From Silanimonas sp. (lineage in GTDB: Bacteria > Pseudomonadota > Gammaproteobacteria > Xanthomonadales > Xanthomonadaceae): a DNA stretch of 64,000 nucleotides. The notes beneath the pieces are model-generated. The model made no database searches, was not told the DNA's origin, and saw nothing but the letters and a program-made list of their open reading frames with translations. Positions 57,086-64,000 of this stretch are shown here, one piece after another. The position numbers were made by a program, and so were the translations under genes. The first letter of the stretch is position 1; every line of letters begins with the position of its first letter. The DNA lies in assembly GCF_027531545.1 (NCBI RefSeq), contig NZ_JAPZSC010000006.1:186001-250000 (forward strand), read 5' to 3'.

Positions 57086-57904
57086 TCAAGTCGTGTGGGT
57101 GGCCGAAGGATGGACCCGCAATGCAGCGTTGCGAGCGCAACGCCATGCCAGCCACACCTCGAGGAAGCCCGTGGTGATGCCGCGCGATGCGCCCCGACCT
57201 TCGGCAGCGCACCGCAGCGCGCGACGATCAGTGTGCAACCCGATCAGGCGGGGATACGCCCAACCCTGCGGCAACGCGGCGGGCAAGGCGTCGTGCAACT
57301 GCCTCGCCCAGTCACGACGCAGGGCCTCGGCCTCCGTGCCTGCCAGTTGGTCACGGCGCAGGCCATGACGGGCGAACAACATGAGCGGCACGCGGCCGCG
57401 GTCGCTCGCCTCGATGCCGCGTTCGAGCCGAAGCCGCAACCAGTGCACGGCGAGGGTGCGGGCCTGGGCCTCGATGTCGGGCTCGGCGCCGAACAGGTGG
57501 GCTTCGACGCGGACCAGTGCCTCGGCGAGCGGACGGAGGGCCACGATGGTGGCTTCGAGGTCGGCCGCCGGCGCGTCGTCACTGGCCGCGGCCAGGAGGG
57601 CATCGCCGATGCCGGCCCAAGGGGCGCCGCTGCGCACGAGCACGCGGGTGAGCGGATGCCGTGCCGCACCTCGGGCGACGCCATCGAGTTCCTCGGCCCA
57701 CCATCCCGACTTCACTGCCGTGACGCGGGGGTCCGAAAGCTCGAAAGCGCACTCCCGCAGTTCCTCGAGCAGGGCGACCCAGGCCATGAACACGATGCGC
57801 GATTCCATCGGCACGAAACCGGCAGCGGCGCGGTGGATCGGCTCACGCGCTTCGGCTTTGGCGAAAGCGGCACGCAGCCCTTCGTCGAGTGACGCGGGAC
57901 TCAT
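57086..57904 (-). CDS. Phytoene/squalene-synthase-like protein, probably non-catalytic
   Basis: A 272-aa helical protein. SDPRVTAVKSGWWAEELDG resembles the SDP...WWREEL block of the isoprenoid-synthase-like group that includes the mitochondrial factor NDUFAF6. I cannot find the aspartate-rich DxxxD motifs needed for prenyl diphosphate chemistry, so an enzyme role is doubtful. The start ATG overlaps the stop of the HAD phosphatase gene (ATGA), placing it last in the mtaD-ubiG-gph operon. The assignment rests on one block and on context. Confidence 0.6.
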   Translation of the reverse strand: MSPASLDEGLRAAFAKAEAREPIHRAAAGFVPMESRIVFMAWVALLEELRECAFELSDPRVTAVKSGWWAEELDGVARGAARHPLTRVLVRSGAPWAGIGDALLAAASDDAPAADLEATIVALRPLAEALVRVEAHLFGAEPDIEAQARTLAVHWLRLRLERGIEASDRGRVPLMLFARHGLRRDQLAGTEAEALRRDWARQLHDALPAALPQGWAYPRLIGLHTDRRALRCAAEGRGASRGITTGFLEVWLAWRCARNAALRVHPSATHTT

Positions 57905-58563
57905 GCGCCCTGCCCGCCCAGCCAACGGCGCAGCGCTTCGGCGTCGACGCAATCGACCGTCGCGCCCCAGGCGCGCGGGTCTTCGTGCGCTTCGCGATAG
58001 CCCCAGAGGGCAGCCACGCTGGGCATGCCCGCCGCCTTCGCCGCTTCGATGTCGCGGGCGTCGTCGCCGACGTAGAGGCAGGCCTCGGGAGGGACACCCA
58101 GATGCGAGGCGGCCAGCCAGAGCGGTTCCGGCGCCGGCTTCCGGACCGCCAGCGTGTCGCCGCCCACCAGGGCCTTCGAACGCGTCGACCAGCCCAGACC
58201 CGCCACCACGCCGACCGCGAGGCCTTCCGGCTTGTTGGTGACGATGCCCCACGGCCAAGCGCGGGCTTCGATGTCAGCCAGCAGCGGTTCGATGCCTTCG
58301 AACGGCCGCGTGTGCACCGCGAGGGCTTCGGCGTAAGCGGCGAGGAAACGCGGCAGCAACGGCTCGCGCGCGTCTTCGCTCAGGTCGGCGAAGGCGCGGG
58401 CAAGGAGGGCACGACCACCCTTCGAGACCAGCGGTCGCAACGCCGACTCCGGCAGCGGCGGCCTCGATTCCTCGGTGAGGATGCGGTTCACCGCGGCGAT
58501 CAGGTCGGGCGCGGTGTCGGCGAGGGTGCCATCAAGGTCGAACAGCACGGCGCGGAACGTCAT
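57901..58563 (-). CDS. gph: HAD phosphatase, phosphoglycolate or MurNAc-6-phosphate phosphatase
   Basis: HAD-superfamily phosphatase of 220 aa. Motif I is [10 protein letters not shown] (nucleophile D9, D11), motif II VTNK, motif III with KPAPEPL, and motif [18 protein letters not shown]. Sequence alone fits Gph. In pseudomonads the gene in this exact position after ubiG is mupP, the MurNAc-6-phosphate phosphatase of cell-wall recycling, so that function is a real alternative. ATGA overlaps join it to ubiG upstream and the phytoene-synthase-like gene downstream. Confidence 0.88.
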   Translation of the reverse strand: MTFRAVLFDLDGTLADTAPDLIAAVNRILTEESRPPLPESALRPLVSKGGRALLARAFADLSEDAREPLLPRFLAAYAEALAVHTRPFEGIEPLLADIEARAWPWGIVTNKPEGLAVGVVAGLGWSTRSKALVGGDTLAVRKPAPEPLWLAASHLGVPPEACLYVGDDARDIEAAKAAGMPSVAALWGYREAHEDPRAWGATVDCVDAEALRRWLGGQGA

Positions 58564-59291
58564 CCGGGCTTCCGTGCGGACAGGAGGTAGTTGACGCGGG
58601 TACCCGGCGCGACCTTGGCCGACTTGCGCAGCGGGTCGTAGTGCAGGCCGCTCGCGTCCTCGACGTCGAGGCCCACGGCGCGGAGAACGCGGGTGATTTC
58701 CGAGGGCTTGATGAAGCTGCGGTAGTCGTGGGTGCCCTTCGCCAGCAGGCCGGCGATGTACTCCGCCCCGACGATGGCGAGCGCGAAGGCCGCCGGCGTG
58801 CGGTTGATAGTGGAGACGAACAGGCGCCCGCCGGGCTTCAGCAGCCGCGCGCAGGCCTCGAGGATGCTGCCGGGTTCCGGCACGTGCTCGAGCATTTCCA
58901 TGCAGGTGATGGCGTCGAAGCTGGCGGGTTCGGCGGCGGCCAGGGCTTCGACCGCCTGCACGCGGTACTCGAGGTCGAGGATCGCTCCGCCCTGCGTCGA
59001 TTCCAGCCGGTGCAGCTTGGCGATGTCGATCAGTTCGGGCGAGAGGTCGAGACCGAGCACGCGGGCGCCCTCGCGGGCCATGGCCTCGCTGAGCAGGCCG
59101 CCGCCGCAGCCGACGTCCAGCACGCGGGCACCACGCAGCGGCTGGCGCGCCGCCACGTAGCCGAGCCGCGCGGGATTCAGCACGTGCAACGGTGCTTGGG
59201 GGCCGTCCGGGTCCCACCAGCGGTTCGCCAGCGCGGAGAACTTGGCCACTTCGGCCGGATTGACGTTGGCGGGGGCCACGGGCGCACTCAT
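58560..59291 (-). CDS. ubiG: Ubiquinone biosynthesis O-methyltransferase UbiG
   Basis: SAM-dependent enzyme performing both O-methylations of ubiquinone synthesis. The 243-aa product has [19 protein letters not shown], the SAM motif [24 protein letters not shown] and the membrane-binding [24 protein letters not shown] region typical of UbiG. ATG 59291 overlaps the upstream hydrolase stop (ATGA). Confidence 0.95.
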   Translation of the reverse strand: MSAPVAPANVNPAEVAKFSALANRWWDPDGPQAPLHVLNPARLGYVAARQPLRGARVLDVGCGGGLLSEAMAREGARVLGLDLSPELIDIAKLHRLESTQGGAILDLEYRVQAVEALAAAEPASFDAITCMEMLEHVPEPGSILEACARLLKPGGRLFVSTINRTPAAFALAIVGAEYIAGLLAKGTHDYRSFIKPSEITRVLRAVGLDVEDASGLHYDPLRKSAKVAPGTRVNYLLSARKPG

Positions 59292-60634
59292 GCCGGGCTC
59301 CCCGGCCGCGGGATGTCGGCGATCCGGCGCGCCCACTGCTTCGCCTTCGCCTTCAAGGCCTCCACGTCGATGTCGATCAGTCGGCGATCACGGAGCTTGG
59401 GCCGCCCGGCGATCCAGACGTCGCTGACCTGGTGGCGCGTGGCCACGTAGATCAGGTGCGAGATCACGTGGTAGCAGGGCTGCAGCTCGAGCTCGCCGAG
59501 ATCCACGAGCGCCAGATCCGCCTGCTTGCCCGCTTCGATCGAGCCGATCTCGTCGTCGCGACCGAGGGCCTTGGCGCCGGCCAGCGTCGCGGCCTCGAGC
59601 GCCGAGGCGGCGTCGAGTGCCCGCGCGTCGCCAGCCACGGCCTTGGCCAGCAGCGCGGCGTGGCGGGTTTCCTCGAACATGTCGAGGTCGTTGTTGCTGG
59701 CGCAGCCGTCGGTGCCGATGGCCACGTTGACCCCGGCGTTGCGCAGGGCCTCGACCGGGCAGAAGCCCGAGGCGAGCTTGAGGTTCGACTGCGGGCAATG
59801 CGCGATGTGCACCCCACGCTCCGCACAGAGCTTGATCTCGCCCTCGGTGAGCTGGGTCATGTGCACCGCGATCAGGCGCGAATCGACGATGCCGAGGCGA
59901 TCCAGCCGCGCCAACGGGCGTTGGCCGTGCTGCGCCTGCGAATCGGTGATCTCCTGCGCGGTCTCGTGGACATGGCAGTGGATCGGGATGTCGAGCTGCG
60001 CCGAGAGCATGCCGATGCGCTCGAAGCTGGCGTCCGACACGGTGTAGGGCGCGTGCGGCGCAAAGGCGAAGCGGATCAGCGGATCAGTGCGCCAGGCGTC
60101 GTAGACCTCGAGGGCCTTGTCGAAGTACTCGACGGTGGTCTTGGCCCAGGGCGAGGGAAACTCGATGACCGGCAGGCCCACGGTGGCGCGGAAACCGAGG
60201 CGCTTGTAGGTCTGCGCCTGCACGTCCGGGAAGAAGTAGTTCTCGTTGCAGGTGGTGGTGCCGCCGCGCAGCATTTCGGCGACGGCCAGCTCGATGCCAT
60301 CGGCGATGTAGTCCGGGCCCATCACCGCACCCTCGATCGGCCAGATGTGCTCCTGCAGCCAGGGCATCAGCGGCAGGTCGTCCGCCACGCCGCGCAGCAG
60401 GGTCATCGGGTTGTGGGTGTGGATGTTGACCAGGCCGGGGATCAGCGCAGCCTCCGGCCGCGACACGATCTCCGCGGGCAGGAAGCGGGCGCGCGCCTCG
60501 GCGCGCGGCAGCACGGCGAGGATGCGGCCGTCCTTGACCGCGACGGCGTGGTCGGCGAGCACGGCGCCTTTCGGCACCACCGGCACGACGTGGCCGGCTT
60601 CGATCAACAGGTCGCAGGGTTCGAGCACATTCAT
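59288..60634 (-). CDS. mtaD: Methylthioadenosine/S-adenosylhomocysteine deaminase (TRZ/ATZ family)
   Basis: Amidohydrolase of 448 aa that removes the amino group of MTA or SAH. Metal ligands are in [37 protein letters not shown] and [16 protein letters not shown]. It is the first gene of the block and lies directly before ubiG, a SAM-dependent methyltransferase that produces SAH, so a role in disposing of SAH or MTA is coherent. The start is ATG 60634. Confidence 0.9.
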   Translation of the reverse strand: MNVLEPCDLLIEAGHVVPVVPKGAVLADHAVAVKDGRILAVLPRAEARARFLPAEIVSRPEAALIPGLVNIHTHNPMTLLRGVADDLPLMPWLQEHIWPIEGAVMGPDYIADGIELAVAEMLRGGTTTCNENYFFPDVQAQTYKRLGFRATVGLPVIEFPSPWAKTTVEYFDKALEVYDAWRTDPLIRFAFAPHAPYTVSDASFERIGMLSAQLDIPIHCHVHETAQEITDSQAQHGQRPLARLDRLGIVDSRLIAVHMTQLTEGEIKLCAERGVHIAHCPQSNLKLASGFCPVEALRNAGVNVAIGTDGCASNNDLDMFEETRHAALLAKAVAGDARALDAASALEAATLAGAKALGRDDEIGSIEAGKQADLALVDLGELELQPCYHVISHLIYVATRHQVSDVWIAGRPKLRDRRLIDIDVEALKAKAKQWARRIADIPRPGSPA

Positions 60635-60649
60635 TCCCCGGATAAGGCT

Positions 60650-60703
60650 GCGGCGCGCCGGTGAGGGCGCGCCGCAAGGATGACGGCCCCGCCGTGGCGG
60701 GGC
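60650..60703 (-). terminator. Two consecutive hairpins between efp and mtaD
   Basis: A 7-bp stem GCCCCGC/GCGGGGC (60686-60703, four-base loop) is followed in the efp transcript direction by a 10-bp stem GCGGCGCGCC/GGCGCGCCGC (60650-60675, six-base loop). Neither has a T run, so this may be a weak terminator, an RNA end stabiliser, or a leader structure for mtaD. Confidence 0.5.
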
Positions 60704-60730
60704 GATGACGCCAGAGACTGGCGTGCGCGA

Positions 60731-61297
60731 TTACTTGACGCGGCTGACGTACTCACCGGTGCGGGTGTCGACCTTGATGATTTCTTCCTGGCCGACGAAC
60801 AGCGGAACGCGCACGACCGCGCCCGTCTCCAGCTTGGCGGGCTTGCCGCCGCCGCCCGAGGTGTCGCCGCGGACGCCCGGATCGGTTTCGATGATCTTGA
60901 GCTCGACGAAATTCGGAGCCTGCACGGCGATCGGGGTGCCGTTCCACAGGGTGACGACGCAGGGCTCCTCGCCCTTGATCCACTTCGCGGTCTCGCCCAC
61001 GCCCGTGGCGTCGGCCTGCACCTGCTCGAAGGTCTCCTGCTGCATGAAGTGCCAGAATTCGCCGTCGTTGTAGAGGTACTGCATGTCCGTATCGACGACG
61101 TCCGCGGCCTCGACGTTGTCGGTGGCCTTCATGGTCATTTCGACGACGCGGCCGGACTTGATGAAGCGGTACTTGACGCGGGTGAAGGCCTGCCCCTTGC
61201 CCGGCTTCACGTACTCGGTGTCCTGGATGACGCACGGCTCGTTGTTCACGATGATCTTCATGCCGTTCTTGACGTCATTCATGCCGTAGCTGGCCAT
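60731..61297 (-). CDS. efp: Elongation factor P
   Basis: Rescues ribosomes stalled at polyproline. The 188-aa product has the three EF-P domains. The modified lysine is K34 in VKPGKGQAF, the site of beta-lysylation by EpmA and EpmB, and the C-terminal [18 protein letters not shown] block is standard. AGGAG lies seven bases before the ATG. epmB is head-to-head with a gap of only 23 bp. Confidence 0.97.
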   Translation of the reverse strand: MASYGMNDVKNGMKIIVNNEPCVIQDTEYVKPGKGQAFTRVKYRFIKSGRVVEMTMKATDNVEAADVVDTDMQYLYNDGEFWHFMQQETFEQVQADATGVGETAKWIKGEEPCVVTLWNGTPIAVQAPNFVELKIIETDPGVRGDTSGGGGKPAKLETGAVVRVPLFVGQEEIIKVDTRTGEYVSRVK

Positions 61298-61320
61298 GCG
61301 GGTGCTCCTGAACCTTTAGA

Positions 61321-62337
61321 ATGCAGCCGGTGATGATACCCGTTCCCGCCGCCGCCCGGCAGCCGGCCCGTTGGCAGGCCCTGTGGCGTGACGCCCTTCG
61401 CGACCCCGTCGAACTGCTGGAAGGCCTCGGCCTGCCGGGCCTGGCGGCGCGCGTCTCGGCCTCGGCGCAGGCCCAGTTCCCGCTGCGGGTTCCGCGCGGC
61501 TACGCGGCCCGGATGCGCCGTGGCGATGCGAACGACCCCCTGCTCCGTCAGGTCCTGCCGCTGGACGACGAGGACCGCCTGGTCCCCGGCTTCAGCCTCG
61601 ATGCCGTCGGCGACGGCGCGGCGAAGGGCGGGACGGGGGTGATCCACAAGTACGACGGCCGGGCGCTGCTGATCGCCACCGGCAGTTGCGCGATCCACTG
61701 CCGCTACTGCTTCCGCCGGCACTTCCCTTACGCCGAGGAGACGGCCGCGTCCGGCGGCTGGGGCTCGGCCGTGGATTACCTGCGCGCCGATCCATCGATC
61801 CACGAGGTCATCCTCTCCGGCGGCGACCCGCTGAGCCTGTCGACCTCGAAGCTGGCTGAGCTCACCGACGCGTTGCGCGCCCTGCCCCAGATCACGCGGC
61901 TGCGCCTCCACACCCGCCTGCCGATCGTGCTTCCCGAGCGCATCGACGCCGAGTTCCTCGACTGGATCGGCGCCCTGCCCTGGCCGACCGTCATGGTGGT
62001 GCACGCGAACCATGCGCACGAGATCGACACCGCCGTCCGCGAAGCCTGCGGAGCGCTCCGACAGCGCGGGGTCCACCTGTTGAACCAGGCGGTGCTCATG
62101 CGTGGGGTCAACGACGACGCCGATGCGTTGGTGGCCCTCTCCGAAGCGTTGTTCGCGTCCGGCGTGCTGCCCTACTACTTGCATCTGCTTGACCGCGTGC
62201 GGGGCACGGCGCACTTCGAGGTTCCGGAGGCCGAAGCGCTGACCTTGCGCGACGCCATCCATGCGCGCCTACCCGGCTACCTCGTGCCGCGCCTCGTCCG
62301 CGAGATCCCGGGCGAACCCGGCAAGACGGCGGCCTGA
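61321..62337 (+). CDS. epmB: EF-P lysine 2,3-aminomutase EpmB
   Basis: Radical SAM, PLP-dependent enzyme of 338 aa that converts lysine to beta-lysine for attachment to EF-P. The iron-sulfur motif CAIHCRYC has cysteines C123, C127 and C130. VILSGGDPLSL and HTRLPIVLPERI follow, and the PLP lysine is near the C-terminus (GEPGKTAA, K335). The start is ATG 61321; an ATG four codons on (61333) is possible. There is no clear ribosome site, and epmA is not in the window. Confidence 0.93.
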   Translation: MQPVMIPVPAAARQPARWQALWRDALRDPVELLEGLGLPGLAARVSASAQAQFPLRVPRGYAARMRRGDANDPLLRQVLPLDDEDRLVPGFSLDAVGDGAAKGGTGVIHKYDGRALLIATGSCAIHCRYCFRRHFPYAEETAASGGWGSAVDYLRADPSIHEVILSGGDPLSLSTSKLAELTDALRALPQITRLRLHTRLPIVLPERIDAEFLDWIGALPWPTVMVVHANHAHEIDTAVREACGALRQRGVHLLNQAVLMRGVNDDADALVALSEALFASGVLPYYLHLLDRVRGTAHFEVPEAEALTLRDAIHARLPGYLVPRLVREIPGEPGKTAA

Positions 62338-62413
62338 CGCCCTCCGAGGGGCTACCAAGCGCGGCGCTGTCCGTATACTGCGACGCGAAACCGCTGCGAC
62401 TCCCGGAGCCCGA

Positions 62414-64000
62414 ATGCCCACGAACGACGCCGTCCTGCGCCTCCTACTGGTCGATGACCGGCTGGAGGATGCCGAGCAGCTCACCAGCATGCTCCGCAAT
62501 GGCGGCATGGCCGTTCGTCCGCAGCGCCCCGACAACCTCGAGGAACTGCGCAAGCTCCTGTCGACCCAGAGCCTCGACCTGGTCGTGGCCACCCTCACGG
62601 CGACCTCCATCCCCTTCGAGACCGTCGTCCGGGAAGTGGAAGCGAGCGGCAAGGACCTGCCGGTGCTCGCGGTGCTCGAAGCGCTGAACGAGTCCAACGT
62701 GCTCGAAGCCCTGAAGCTCGGGGCCCGCGACGTCGTCTATCGCCACCAGCCGGCACAAGCGCAGACCATCGTCCGCGCCGAGGCGGAATTCGTGAAGACC
62801 CGCCGCGCCGTCCGCGTCCTCGAGGCCCAGCTGCGCGAGACCGAGCGCCGCTGCGACGCCCTGATCAACTCCTCGCGCGACCCGATCGCCTACATCCACG
62901 AAGGCATGCACATCCGGGCCAACGAGGCCTACCTCGAGATGTTCGGCTACGAGACCTACGAAGACATCGAGGGCCTGTCCGTCCTCGATCTGATCGCGCC
63001 CTCGAATGCGGGTGGGTTCAAGGACCTGCTGAAGCGCATCTCGAAGGGCGAGGCCCCGCCGAAGCAGCTGCAACTGCAGGCCATCGACGCGAACGGCGAC
63101 GAGTTCGACGCCCTGATGGAGTTCACGCCGGCAAGCTACGAGGGCGAGCCCTGCCTGCAGATCGTCTTCCGTCCGCAACTCGTCGATGCCTCGATGGCGG
63201 CCGAACTCGAAGCCCTGCGCCTGCGCGATTCGCTCACCGGACTCGCCAACCGCGCGTACTTCATGGGCGAGCTCGAGAGCACCGTCGCCGCGGCGGCCGG
63301 CGGGCGACACCACCAGGCCTTGCTGCTGGTGGAACCGGACAACTACGAGACGCTCGTCGGCACGATCGGCATGGCCCAGGCCGACGAACTACTGAAGGCG
63401 TTCTGCGCCCGTCTCGGCACGGCACTTGACGACACCACGCTGGCCGGACGCCTTTCCGACCACCGTTTCGCGGTGATCTGCCGCCTCCATGACCACAAGG
63501 CCAGCCTGGTTCGCGCCGAGAAGATCCGCGCCGCGTTCCAAGGAAAGATCCTCGAAGTAGGCGACCGTTCGCTGACCCTGACGGTCAGCGTGGGCGGCGT
63601 GCAGATCGGCGAGCGCAACGCGCAGATCGGCCCCGTCCTCAGCCGCGCGGAAACCAGCCTGCAGTCGGCCATGGGCGTGGGCGGCGATCGCGTCGAGATC
63701 CACGATCCGGCGGCCCGCGACCGCGCCGAGGAAGAGCGCATCCAGGCGTGGGTGCAGCGCCTCCGTGACGCCCTCGACAACGACGGCTTCACCCTGCACT
63801 ACCAGCCGATCATCAGCCTCAACGGCGAGCCCGGCGAAACCTACGAGGCCTACCTGCGCCTCAAGGGCAATGGCGGCGAGATCATCGGCCCGACCACCTT
63901 CCTGCCACTCGCCCTCGAACAGGGCCTCGGCCCCGAGATCGATCGCTGGGTGATCCGCCGTGCCATCGCAGTCATCGCGGAACGCAGGGCGGCTCGGAAA
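62414..64000 (+). CDS. FimX-like receiver-PAS-GGDEF-EAL protein (partial)
   Basis: The frame is open from ATG 62414 (GGAG seven bases upstream) to the window edge, 529 codons. Domains are a receiver-like module (1-120), a PAS domain (about 150-255), a GGDEF-type domain (about 265-425) and the start of an EAL domain (from about 445). The receiver lacks the phosphate-accepting aspartate (DLVVAT in its place), the cyclase signature is replaced by LSDHRF, and EAL reads EAY. All enzymatic sites so far are degenerate, as in FimX, the c-di-GMP receptor for type IV pili and twitching. The rest of the EAL domain is outside the window. Confidence 0.85.
   Translation, partial: MPTNDAVLRLLLVDDRLEDAEQLTSMLRNGGMAVRPQRPDNLEELRKLLSTQSLDLVVATLTATSIPFETVVREVEASGKDLPVLAVLEALNESNVLEALKLGARDVVYRHQPAQAQTIVRAEAEFVKTRRAVRVLEAQLRETERRCDALINSSRDPIAYIHEGMHIRANEAYLEMFGYETYEDIEGLSVLDLIAPSNAGGFKDLLKRISKGEAPPKQLQLQAIDANGDEFDALMEFTPASYEGEPCLQIVFRPQLVDASMAAELEALRLRDSLTGLANRAYFMGELESTVAAAAGGRHHQALLLVEPDNYETLVGTIGMAQADELLKAFCARLGTALDDTTLAGRLSDHRFAVICRLHDHKASLVRAEKIRAAFQGKILEVGDRSLTLTVSVGGVQIGERNAQIGPVLSRAETSLQSAMGVGGDRVEIHDPAARDRAEEERIQAWVQRLRDALDNDGFTLHYQPIISLNGEPGETYEAYLRLKGNGGEIIGPTTFLPLALEQGLGPEIDRWVIRRAIAVIAERRAARK

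Overview
The window is GC-rich, tightly packed chromosomal DNA from a gammaproteobacterium, most likely of the Lysobacterales (Xanthomonadales). The clearest evidence is the arginine operon. It carries an N-acetylornithine carbamoyltransferase (ArgF'), an acetylcitrulline-type ArgE and a fused N-acetylglutamate synthase/kinase, a combination typical of xanthomonads. A DksA with a long Lys/Ala-rich N-terminus, a FimX-like protein and the mtaD-ubiG-HAD phosphatase block fit the same group. I saw no insertion sequences, phage genes, CRISPR arrays or rRNA. Genes are packed mostly in operons whose members overlap by 4 nt (ATGA, GTGA or TTGA junctions).

Layout. 1-6.8 kb (+): kynU-kmo-sbcB, then an H-NOX gas sensor overlapping a PAS-GGDEF-EAL c-di-GMP enzyme. 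6.9-9.25 kb (-): arsR-arsC-aquaporin, then a voltage-gated cation channel. 9.3-21.3 kb: an MFS permease (+), then a minus-strand run of membrane GGDEF-EAL enzyme, 5'-nucleotidase, NAD kinase, large NAD-glutamate dehydrogenase and exported amidohydrolase. 21.4-28.8 kb: VOC protein, SprA-like peptidase, uup (-) divergent from a DEAD-box helicase (+), putP and trhO (-). 28.9-34 kb (+): exported two-repeat protein, FKBP lipoprotein, a flavoprotein and two tandem PQQ-type sugar dehydrogenases, the first split by a frameshift. 34-37.5 kb: hutH-like ammonia-lyase and hisS (-), tRNA-Pro(CGG) (+). 37.7-42.3 kb (+): a DUF2339-DUF3999 membrane pair and an unrecognised 141-aa protein. 42.3-50.1 kb (-): the arginine operon with a leader that looks like a transcription attenuator. 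50.1-57 kb: glycine-zipper protein, cysS-sufE-DUF885, dksA, yidD, folE2. 57-62.3 kb: mtaD-ubiG-gph/mupP-phytoene-synthase-like (-), efp (-) head-to-head with epmB (+). 62.4 kb to the end: a FimX-like c-di-GMP receptor, cut off by the window edge.

How the genes work together. kynU and kmo make 3-hydroxyanthranilate, the route to NAD in organisms with the kynurenine pathway, and NAD kinase and NAD-GDH use that cofactor. Three proteins (H-NOX partner, membrane GGDEF-EAL, FimX-like) address c-di-GMP. EpmB starts the modification of EF-P Lys34. The seven arginine genes form one operon preceded by a 34-codon ORF with an Arg cluster and a terminator hairpin. I found no clear multi-gene defence or mobile system. 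The observations most worth following are the arg leader, the channel with a TGENW selectivity filter, the NO-type H-NOX/c-di-GMP pair, the DksA with a C-T-T-A zinc site, and the ammonia-lyase with an internal insertion.
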